Shown one piece after another: positions 1-5,422 of a stretch of 8,199 bases of DNA; the first letter of the stretch is position 1; each line of letters begins with the position of its first letter. Where the stretch lies: NCBI GenBank assembly GCA_019114115.1, contig DXGD01000454.1:1-8199 (forward strand). The letters are read 5' to 3'. The notes under the pieces were generated by a model. The model saw only the letters and a list, made by a program, of their open reading frames with translations. It ran no database searches and was not told the origin of the DNA. Source of the DNA: Candidatus Nesterenkonia stercoripullorum. GTDB lineage: Bacteria; Actinomycetota; Actinomycetes; Actinomycetales; Micrococcaceae. The translations under genes and the position numbers were made by a program.

Positions 1-411
1 TGCCACCGCCGTGGCGCCGCGCTCACCCAGGAACGTGTCGTGCTGGCCTGCGAAGGCAGCGCCAGGCAGGTCCTCCATCGTGCCGGAGGACCTCACCGCC
101 AAAGGATATCGAGCCAGGTCGTGACGGGTCAGGGAGTCCTCCAGCTCCATCATCCACTCATGGTCCGGCTCCACCCCCAGGATCAGGTCCTGGATCGGAG
201 CTGCCGCCTGGTCCGCACTCTCCGCCTCGTCGAGCAGCGCCGCGATCGCGGCCTCCAGCGGCTCCAGGAAGGCACGGTACGCCTCGGAGGTGACGATCAG
301 GCCAGGCGGGACGGGGAGCGCGCGGGCAGACCTGGCCAGGCTGGCCCCCTTGCCGCCCGCGACGTCCAAGCGAGATGCGTCCTCATGGGTGAAGGCGATG
401 GTGCGGGACAT
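1..411 (-). CDS. PEP synthase / pyruvate phosphate dikinase-like protein, N-terminal part (runs off left edge)
   Basis: The minus-strand frame from the ATG at 411 is open to the window edge, giving 137 residues. It carries the two signatures of the N-terminal ATP-grasp region of PEP-utilising enzymes (PPDK_N family). One is a glycine-rich GGKGASLA segment at residues 19-26, whose lysine (K21) matches the ATP-binding lysine of the family. The other is a block around 105-128 with VRSSGTMEDLPGAAFAGQ. Family members use ATP to phosphorylate a histidine domain and then pyruvate, or an antibiotic in rifampicin phosphotransferases. The phosphohistidine and PEP-binding domains lie outside the window, so PEP synthase, a truncated PEP/pyruvate-binding protein and a rifampicin phosphotransferase cannot be told apart. 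A GAGGAG ribosome binding site five bases before the ATG fixes the start. The gene begins 58 bases after the acyltransferase stop on the same strand, so the two are probably cotranscribed. Confidence 0.85.
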   Translation of the reverse strand, partial: MSRTIAFTHEDASRLDVAGGKGASLARSARALPVPPGLIVTSEAYRAFLEPLEAAIAALLDEAESADQAAAPIQDLILGVEPDHEWMMELEDSLTRHDLARYPLAVRSSGTMEDLPGAAFAGQHDTFLGERGATAVA

Positions 412-467
412 GGATACTCCTCATCGGATCGGCGCGGTGTGTCAGGGTCTGCGGGTCGGGGTCGGCG

Positions 468-514
468 GGTCAGCGGTGCGGTGGGTCAGCGGTACGGTCG
501 GTCAGCGGTGCGGT
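468..514. repeat. Three tandem copies of a 16-bp unit at the 3' end of the acyltransferase gene
   Basis: The 15-base word GGTCAGCGGTGCGGT occurs at 468-482, 484-498 (one change, A at 494) and 500-514, separated by single bases, so the period is 16. The copies lie inside the end of the acyltransferase frame. On the minus strand each contains a TGA, at 470-472, 486-488 and 502-504. Because 16 is not a multiple of three, these fall in three different frames, and only the last one met (470-472) stops the gene. The repeat therefore encodes the last 14 residues and supplies the stop. Confidence 0.9.
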
Positions 515-1666
515 GTCGGGCTGCCATCGGCGTGCGCGCAGGATGACGCCGCCCAGCACTGCACAGGCCAGCCCGGCACACACGATGGTCGAGGCCGCCG
601 GGCCGGCACCGGTTGCAGCCGCGCCGCCCAGTCCCGCAGCGAGGAGGGGAACCCACACGAGGACTCCTGACGTGCCGCCGAGCACCCGGAAGAAGGACAC
701 GGTGTTGCGTGCGTCGGCGGCACGCCCAGCGGACCACGCGGCGAGCAGCACCGGGGCGAGGAGCCAGTGCAGCGCCAGGCCGATGCGCCGCGGCCACGAG
801 TGGGCGCCGGCGCCGAGACCACGCCGTGCCGGCTCGTGCTCCGGCTCCGGCCCGGAGTCACGCGCACGCCGTCGGGCCTGGTCCTGCTCCTCGAGGAAGG
901 CCGCTGCGAAGGACTCACCGGCGCGAGCGCGCTCGGTCGCGCGCCTCTGGACCCTATCGAAGGTCTCGGGGTCGGGACAGTGCACCGAGACCGCATCCAG
1001 GTTCCGCATCATCGCCTCGTGGACACGCCGCTCCCACTCGGAGTCCTCGTCATCGCCCGGACCGGGGAGCTCCAGCGCCGATCCGCGCCACATGTCGGCG
1101 AGAGAGCAGAACCGCTCGGGCGCAGAGTACATCAGCCCCAGCGGGATGACATCGACCTCGACCCCCGCCTGCTGGAGACGGCACCAGATCATGGCCGCTC
1201 CGCGGTGGTATGTCCCCGGGGCGTGGCCCCACTCGCTGGTCCCCTCTGGGAAGATCACCAGATCTCCGCCGGCGACGATGTGGTCGATGCTGGCGCTCAC
1301 CGGATCGGTCACCGTGGAGCGGTCCATGCGATAGCGTTCGACGTCGCGCTGACGGATCACCGGGATCCCGGTGACGAGCAGCCGCAGCGGTCCGCGCATC
1401 AGCTGCATGGACACCAGGAACTGTGCCCAGGGGAAGGCCGCCTGAACGACTGCGCCGTCGAGAGCGCCGTTGCGGTGGCTGGCCAGGACGATGCGCGGCC
1501 GGACTCTGGCCGGCTCGGGAGCCCCGCTCACGCGCACCGACCCGAAATACGCGCGCCGCATGAGGAAGAGGACGCCTCGGTGCCAGGCGCCGAGCCGGAC
1601 CCGTCGCGGCGGACGGGCAGGGCGGGGGGCGGTTCCCGTCTGCCCGAGCCCCCTCGCAGTCCGCAT
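470..1666 (-). CDS. Lysophospholipid acyltransferase-like (PlsC-fold) membrane protein
   Basis: The 398-residue product has the ordered motifs of glycerolipid acyltransferases: SHRNGALDG at 63-71 (catalytic His64 and Asp70), GIPVIRQRD at 100-108, FPEGTS at 139-144 and a hydrophobic VDVIPLGLMY at 171-180. The enzyme would transfer a fatty acyl group from acyl-CoA or acyl-ACP to glycerol-3-phosphate or a lysophospholipid at the inner face of the membrane. His and Asp are five residues apart (HX5D) rather than the usual HX4D, as in the yeast Gat/Sct1-type branch. After the catalytic domain come a charged stretch (about 240-290, rich in Glu and Arg) and three predicted membrane segments near 294-315, 331-350 and 358-378. 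The start is uncertain: no good ribosome binding site precedes the ATG at 1666, and a basic, proline-rich leader of about 24 residues precedes the conserved part; Met36 is an alternative. The C-terminus is made by a 16-bp tandem repeat. The substrate is unknown. Confidence 0.82.
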   Translation of the reverse strand: MRTARGLGQTGTAPRPARPPRRVRLGAWHRGVLFLMRRAYFGSVRVSGAPEPARVRPRIVLASHRNGALDGAVVQAAFPWAQFLVSMQLMRGPLRLLVTGIPVIRQRDVERYRMDRSTVTDPVSASIDHIVAGGDLVIFPEGTSEWGHAPGTYHRGAAMIWCRLQQAGVEVDVIPLGLMYSAPERFCSLADMWRGSALELPGPGDDEDSEWERRVHEAMMRNLDAVSVHCPDPETFDRVQRRATERARAGESFAAAFLEEQDQARRRARDSGPEPEHEPARRGLGAGAHSWPRRIGLALHWLLAPVLLAAWSAGRAADARNTVSFFRVLGGTSGVLVWVPLLAAGLGGAAATGAGPAASTIVCAGLACAVLGGVILRARRWQPDTAPLTDRTADPPHR

Positions 1667-1724
1667 GTCGGTCAGTCTGCCATATCCGGTCCCCCAGGGC
1701 AGGGGCGTAGGATGTCGTCACCCT

Positions 1725-1750
1725 GACCGGGCGGGCCGGTGAGCCCGGTC
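1725..1750. promoter_or_regulatory. 8-bp inverted repeat in the 127-bp divergent intergenic region
   Basis: GACCGGGC at 1725-1732 and GCCCGGTC at 1743-1750 are perfect reverse complements around a 10-base spacer. The element sits between the divergent acyltransferase and VOC genes, 43 bases before the VOC start codon. A TAGGAT at 1708-1713 is a plausible plus-strand -10 box, which would put the repeat in the VOC 5' leader. No convincing -35 box was seen. It could be a leader hairpin or an operator, and a chance GC-rich palindrome cannot be excluded. Confidence 0.35.
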
Positions 1751-1793
1751 CCTCACAGCCGGAGCGCCGGCAGATCGAGAACGGAGTCCGACG

Positions 1794-2255
1794 ATGAGTC
1801 GCATTGTGCAGGTCACCATCGATGCGCACGATCCGCGCGCCCTGTCCCTGTTCTGGCGAGATGCGCTGGGGTACGTCCACCCCAGCCCGCCAGGAGTGGA
1901 TCTCGCCCCGGGGCAGGACCCGCTGGAGGCCTGGGACGACTTCCTGGACCAGCACGGGGTCCCTCCCGAGAAGCGCAACTCCAGTTCAGCACTGGAAGAT
2001 CCGGACGCCTCCGGGCCACGCATCTTCTTCCAGCAGGTGCCGGAATCGAAGACGGCGAAGAACAGGCTCCATCTCGACATCAGAGCAGCCCCCGGCCTGC
2101 AGAACGAAGAACGCATGCGTGAACTGGAGTCGGAGGCGGAGCGCCTCCTGGCCCTCGGCGCCCGGCGGGTCAGGCGCGTAGAGCCCGATCCGCCGTTCGA
2201 AGCGGGCTTCATCGTGATGCTCGATCCGGAAGGCAACGAATTCTGCCTCGACTGA
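1794..2255 (+). CDS. VOC-family (glyoxalase-fold, Glyoxalase_6-like) protein
   Basis: The 153-residue product matches the common actinobacterial single-domain VOC protein. It has an N-terminal VTIDAHDPRALSLFWRDALGY (residues 7-27), a central TAKNRLHLDI (88-96) and a C-terminal VMLDPEGNEFCLD (141-153). His93 and Glu149 are at the positions where VOC enzymes usually bind a metal ion. Relatives include glyoxalases, antibiotic-resistance proteins and ring-cleavage dioxygenases, but most proteins of this subgroup have no assigned reaction, and none can be given here. The ATG follows a GGAG at 1783-1786 with a seven-base gap. The gene is monocistronic, divergent from the acyltransferase and convergent with the ABC transporter operon. 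Its stop codon is the first triplet of a 9-bp tandem repeat. Confidence 0.88.
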   Translation: MSRIVQVTIDAHDPRALSLFWRDALGYVHPSPPGVDLAPGQDPLEAWDDFLDQHGVPPEKRNSSSALEDPDASGPRIFFQQVPESKTAKNRLHLDIRAAPGLQNEERMRELESEAERLLALGARRVRRVEPDPPFEAGFIVMLDPEGNEFCLD

Positions 2256-2319
2256 CTCGGCTGACTCGGCTGACTCGGCTGACTCGGCTGACTCGGCTGA
2301 CTCGGCTGACTCGGCTGAC
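2253..2319. repeat. Seven perfect copies of the 9-bp unit TGACTCGGC between convergent genes
   Basis: The unit TGACTCGGC is repeated without change from 2253 to 2315, and a degenerate eighth copy begins TGAC at 2316. The first three bases are the VOC stop codon. The nine bases before it (TGCCTCGAC, 2244-2252, coding Cys-Leu-Asp) differ from the unit at two positions, so the array may have grown out of the coding sequence. The period is a multiple of three, so each copy places a TGA in the VOC frame. The array fills nearly all of the 71-base gap before the transporter ATPase stop. The unit has no self-complementarity, so it does not look like a hairpin terminator. Confidence 0.95.
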
Positions 2320-2326
2320 CGGGACG

Positions 2327-3118
2327 CTACTGCAGCATCGTCTTGTCGTCGAGGACGCTGCCCTTGATCTTCGAGAACTCGCTCAGCAGATCCTCCGGAG
2401 TCAGGTCGCGCTTCCGCTCCTCGTCCACGTCGAGGATGATCTGCCCTTCGTGCATCATGATCAGCCGGTTCCCCACCTCGAGCGCCTGCACCATATTGTG
2501 CGTCACCATGAGCGTGGTCAGGCCCTGATCTTCGACGATCTTGGTCGTCAGCCTGGTGACCAGTTCAGCGCGCTGGGGGTCCAGCGCTGCGGTGTGCTCA
2601 TCGAGCAGCAGCACTTTCGGCTGCGAATAGGTGGCCATCAGCAGGCTCAGCGCCTGACGCTGCCCTCCTGAGAGCAGGCCGACTTTCGTCTTCAGCCGCT
2701 TCTCCAGCCCGAGCTCGAGCACAGTGAGCGCCTCGGCGAACCGCTCGCGCTTCGTGGAGGTGACCCCCGGCTTCAGCAGCCGGGCCGCACCGCGCCGGTC
2801 AGCCAGCGCCAGGTTCTGCTCGATCGTGAGATCCGGGCTGGTCCCGGCCATCGGGTCCTGGAAGACCCGGCCCACCAGCGCAGCCCGGCGATGCTCCGGG
2901 AGGCGCCCGACGTCGCGGCCGTCGATCTCAACACTGCCGGAATCCTGCGGGATCCGCCCGGCGATCGTGTTCAGCACCGTCGATTTCCCGGCGCCGTTGG
3001 ACCCGATGACGGTGATGAAGTCCCCTTGGTTCAGTGTCAGGTTCACTGACACCAGAGCACGCCGTTCGTTCACGGTCCCGGGGAAGAACGTCTTGGAGAT
3101 CTCGTTCAGACGAAGCAT
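2327..3118 (-). CDS. ABC transporter ATP-binding protein (COG1101, TrpZ-like)
   Basis: The 263-residue product has all ABC ATPase motifs in order: Walker A GSNGAGKST at 39-47, Q-loop Gln87 in VFQDP, signature LLSGGQRQ at 148-155, Walker B VLLLDE at 169-174 with Glu174 as the catalytic base, and the H-loop His207 in MVTHN. It should be an active ATPase that powers import through the adjacent permease. Its closest family relatives serve COG2984/COG4120 importers, one of which is the pneumococcal tryptophan system TrpXYZ. The start is an ATG three bases after the permease stop, with AAAGG seven bases upstream inside the permease gene, suggesting translational coupling. It is the last gene of the operon and converges on the VOC gene. 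Confidence 0.93.
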   Translation of the reverse strand: MLRLNEISKTFFPGTVNERRALVSVNLTLNQGDFITVIGSNGAGKSTVLNTIAGRIPQDSGSVEIDGRDVGRLPEHRRAALVGRVFQDPMAGTSPDLTIEQNLALADRRGAARLLKPGVTSTKRERFAEALTVLELGLEKRLKTKVGLLSGGQRQALSLLMATYSQPKVLLLDEHTAALDPQRAELVTRLTTKIVEDQGLTTLMVTHNMVQALEVGNRLIMMHEGQIILDVDEERKRDLTPEDLLSEFSKIKGSVLDDKTMLQ

Positions 3119-3121
3119 AGG

Positions 3122-4075
3122 TCAGCCTTTCGCCTTCGGGGCAGGCATCGTGGTGACGTCCGCGTCGGCAGTCGTTGAGGTCTCGGCGACGGCGGCGAGC
3201 GCGGATGTCCCCCGACGCCGTCGGGTCAGCCGCTGGAAGCCCTTCCACTGCGGCAGGATCAGCGCGATGATGACCAGCACCGCTGACATCGCCTTCATGT
3301 CGTTGGGGTCCAGGCCCGCATTGAGCGCCAGCTGGATGGCCAGGCGGTAGACCACCGCTCCCAGCACGACGGCGAGCGTCGCCTGGAACACGGAGCGCGT
3401 GCCGAAGATGGCCTGACCCACGATCACTGAGGCCAGGCCGATGAGGATGAGACCGATGCCCATGCCGATATCGGCGAAGCCCTGGTACTGGGCGACGACG
3501 GCACCTGCCAGCCCGACCAGCCCATTGGAGAGCATGAGCCCGATGATCTTCATCCGATCCGTGGAGACCGCGAAGGACCGGATCATCTGCTCGTTGTCTC
3601 CGGTGGCCTGAAGCGCCAGGCCCATATCCGTATGCAGGAACCAGTCCAGGGCCAGCTTGAAGATCAGCGCCACCGCCAGCAGCACCAGAATCGAGGTCCA
3701 GCCCACGTTCGCCACAGTGCGCAGCGAGCTGATGACCGTGTCCTGCCCGAGCAGGGACACGTTGGCCGCGTCCATGATCCGCAGGTTGACCGAGTACAGG
3801 CCGATCATGGTCAGGATGCCAGCGAGCAGCCCGTTGATATTGCCCTTGGTGTGCAGCAGCCCGGTGATCAAGCCTGCCACGGCACCCACCAGGAAAGCGG
3901 CCGCCGTCGCGAGGAACGGATTGACCTCATTGACGATCAGGATGGCCGCGGTCGCGGCACCCGAGGTGAACGAACCGTCGACAGTCAGGTCCGGGAAGTT
4001 CAGGATCCTGAACGTCAGGTACACCCCCAGGGCGACGATCGCGTAGATCAGCCCCAGTTCCAATGCAGTAATCAT
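3122..4075 (-). CDS. ABC transporter permease (COG4120, TrpY-like)
   Basis: The 317-residue product is very hydrophobic, with about eight to ten membrane segments between residues 1 and 275. The family hallmark NFPDLTVDGSFTSGAA lies at 26-41. The likely ATPase-coupling loop is at 155-175 (LQATGDNEQMIRSFAV and following), as in LivH/RbsC-like importer permeases. It would form the channel, probably as a homodimer, since only one permease gene is present. The C-terminus after Arg288 is a soluble Ala/Thr-rich tail of about 30 residues (AETSTTADADVTT near 297-309), which may be lineage-specific. The ATG at 4075 follows GAAGAGG with a four-base gap. The gene lies between the binding-protein and ATPase genes, with a strong hairpin in its 5' spacer. 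Confidence 0.92.
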   Translation of the reverse strand: MITALELGLIYAIVALGVYLTFRILNFPDLTVDGSFTSGAATAAILIVNEVNPFLATAAAFLVGAVAGLITGLLHTKGNINGLLAGILTMIGLYSVNLRIMDAANVSLLGQDTVISSLRTVANVGWTSILVLLAVALIFKLALDWFLHTDMGLALQATGDNEQMIRSFAVSTDRMKIIGLMLSNGLVGLAGAVVAQYQGFADIGMGIGLILIGLASVIVGQAIFGTRSVFQATLAVVLGAVVYRLAIQLALNAGLDPNDMKAMSAVLVIIALILPQWKGFQRLTRRRRGTSALAAVAETSTTADADVTTMPAPKAKG

Positions 4076-4093
4076 CAGGCCTCTTCACTATCG

Positions 4094-4131
4094 CGCCGGC
4101 GGCCCTGGTCTGCATGACCGGGCCACCGGCG
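4094..4131 (-). promoter_or_regulatory. Strong intercistronic hairpin between binding-protein and permease genes
   Basis: Read on the minus strand, the 82-base spacer holds a near-perfect hairpin. CGCCGG pairs with CCGGCG, then a U-G wobble, then GGCCC with GGGCC, then a single bulged A on the 3' arm, then GGTC with GACC around a five-base loop. That is about 16 base pairs, mostly GC. No run of T follows, and the permease ribosome binding site is only about ten bases beyond. It is best read as a partial terminator or as an mRNA-stabilising structure that raises expression of the binding protein relative to the permease, as known for other binding-protein-first operons. Confidence 0.7.
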
Positions 4132-4157
4132 AGGGTCGTACGGATGAGGAGAGGAGC

Positions 4158-5189
4158 TCACTCCTCGTCCTCACCGGCTTCCGCCGGGTCTTCGGGCTCC
4201 ACGTCGTCACCGACGACGACGTCGGCCCGCTCGGTCACCTCGTCAGGAATCTCCAGGCCCATCTCCTCGGCCGCGTCGGGGTTCACGTAGAGTTCCAGCT
4301 CTTCCTGCGTCTCGACAGGCATGTCCGCGGGGTCCTCGCCGTCTTCGAGAATCCGGATCGCCATCTCGCCGGCCTGCACGCCGAGCTGCTGGTAGTTGAT
4401 GCCGTAGGTCGCCACTGCGCCGCGCACCACGGAATCGCCTTCCGCTGCGACGACCGGGACATCGTTCTGCTGGCCGTACTGCAGCACAGCCTCCAGCGCT
4501 GAGACCACCGCGTTATCGGTGGGCACATAGATCGCATCCGCGTCGAGCGACTCCACGCCCTGCTGGACTTCCGAGGACGCAGAGATCGTGGCCTCTTCGA
4601 CCTCCAACCCCAGCTCGTCGGCGGCTTCTTTGAGCAGCTCGACCTGAACGGCCGAGTTCGCCTCACCCGAGGAGTAGACCACGCCTACTGATTCGGCATC
4701 GGGCATGATCTCCTGGAGCAGCTCAAGCTGCTCGTGCACTGGGTTCAGATCCGAGGCGCCGGTGACGTTGGCGCCGGGCTCCTCCATGCTGTCCACCAGG
4801 CCGGCGTCCTCCGGGTCGGTGACGGCGGAGAAGACGATCGGGGTATCGGTGATCTGCTGGGCAGCCGCCTGGGCCGTCGGCGTGGCGACCGCGTGGATCA
4901 GGTCCAGGTCAGACGTCGCGAAGGTGCCGGCGATATTGCTGGCGGTGGCCTGATCACCCTGGGCGTTCTGCTCGTCCCAGTCGACGTCGATTCCGGCGTC
5001 CTCGAAAGCCTGCTTGAACCCTTCGCGGGCCTCGTCGAGGGAAGGGTGGGAGACGATCTGCGTCACGCCGATCGAGTAGCTCTCGTCTGAGCCACCACCG
5101 CCGTCGCCGCCGTCGCCGCAGCCTGTCAGCAGCAGCGCACCCGCAGCTGCCGAGACGCCGAGCGCCCTCATCCGTCCTGTTGCCCCCAT
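4158..5189 (-). CDS. ABC transporter substrate-binding lipoprotein (COG2984, TrpX-like)
   Basis: The frame is open upstream to 5285, but the ATG at 5189 is chosen because GGGGAG lies five bases before it and because it gives a normal lipoprotein signal. That signal has a short basic start, a hydrophobic stretch and the lipobox LTGC at residues 21-24, so Cys24 is lipidated and the protein is anchored outside the membrane. The product has 343 residues. A Gly/Asp linker (25-35) precedes a two-lobe periplasmic-binding fold typical of the ABC_sub_bind family: SIGVTQIVSHPSLDEAREGF near 39-58, then TPIVFSAVTDPEDAGLV and later DAIYVPTDNAVVSALEAVL and GAVATYGINYQQLG. The substrate is not readable from sequence; relatives bind tryptophan or other small compounds. 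The C-terminal tail is very acidic (10 Asp/Glu in the last 16). It is the first gene of the importer operon. Confidence 0.92.
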   Translation of the reverse strand: MGATGRMRALGVSAAAGALLLTGCGDGGDGGGGSDESYSIGVTQIVSHPSLDEAREGFKQAFEDAGIDVDWDEQNAQGDQATASNIAGTFATSDLDLIHAVATPTAQAAAQQITDTPIVFSAVTDPEDAGLVDSMEEPGANVTGASDLNPVHEQLELLQEIMPDAESVGVVYSSGEANSAVQVELLKEAADELGLEVEEATISASSEVQQGVESLDADAIYVPTDNAVVSALEAVLQYGQQNDVPVVAAEGDSVVRGAVATYGINYQQLGVQAGEMAIRILEDGEDPADMPVETQEELELYVNPDAAEEMGLEIPDEVTERADVVVGDDVEPEDPAEAGEDEE

Positions 5190-5335
5190 GGTGACTCCCC
5201 TCGATAAATGGTGATCGTGTGCCAGTTTCTCATCCCGCGCACGATGATGACTTGCATTGACGTGCACAGACAGGTGCGCACGCACAACGGATCCGCGCAG
5301 CCATCGACACCGCTGCCTCCCGGCCGCACACCCTC

Positions 5336-5351
5336 TGACAGCCGCCTGTCA
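5336..5351. promoter_or_regulatory. 6-bp inverted repeat upstream of the importer operon
   Basis: TGACAG at 5336-5341 and CTGTCA at 5346-5351 are reverse complements around a four-base spacer. They lie in the 222-base region between the FAD-protein stop and the importer start, about 147 bases before the lipoprotein ATG. The importer promoter should be in this region, but I could not pick convincing -35/-10 boxes on the minus strand. The element could be an operator or a weak terminator hairpin. No T-box or other known riboswitch pattern was recognised. Confidence 0.3.
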
Positions 5352-5408
5352 CACTGCCTGAGGAAACTCTACAAGTATCCCCTGCCGAAATGCTCTCTGC
5401 GGCGTCCT

Positions 5409-5422
5409 AGGTCAGCTGACCT
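5409..5422. repeat. 14-bp perfect palindrome over the FAD-protein stop codon
   Basis: AGGTCAGCTGACCT reads the same on both strands and includes the TGA stop of the FAD/NAD(P)-binding gene (5412-5414). With no spacer it would make a poor RNA hairpin, so a terminator role is doubtful. A dimeric protein binding site or chance are both possible. It shares CAGCTGAC with the tandem repeat upstream of the same gene. Confidence 0.5.

Noticed and set aside
513..1334. Long plus-strand open frame opposite the acyltransferase gene (also 767-1726)
   Set aside because: It is rich in Arg, Ser, Pro and Ala with no recognisable motif, as expected for the antisense of high-GC coding DNA. The minus frame carries all the acyltransferase motifs.
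2253..2319. The 9-bp array as a CRISPR array or a hairpin terminator
   Set aside because: There are no spacers between the units, and the unit is not self-complementary, so neither reading fits.
5190..5285. In-frame N-terminal extension of the binding protein with clustered histidines
   Set aside because: It would place the lipoprotein signal peptide 32 residues inside the protein. The ATG at 5189 has the good ribosome binding site, so the extension is chance open frame.
5190..5411. T-box or other riboswitch upstream of the TrpXYZ-like operon
   Set aside because: Some relatives are controlled by T-boxes, but I found no T-box core sequence or specifier arrangement in this 222-base region, only a short inverted repeat.
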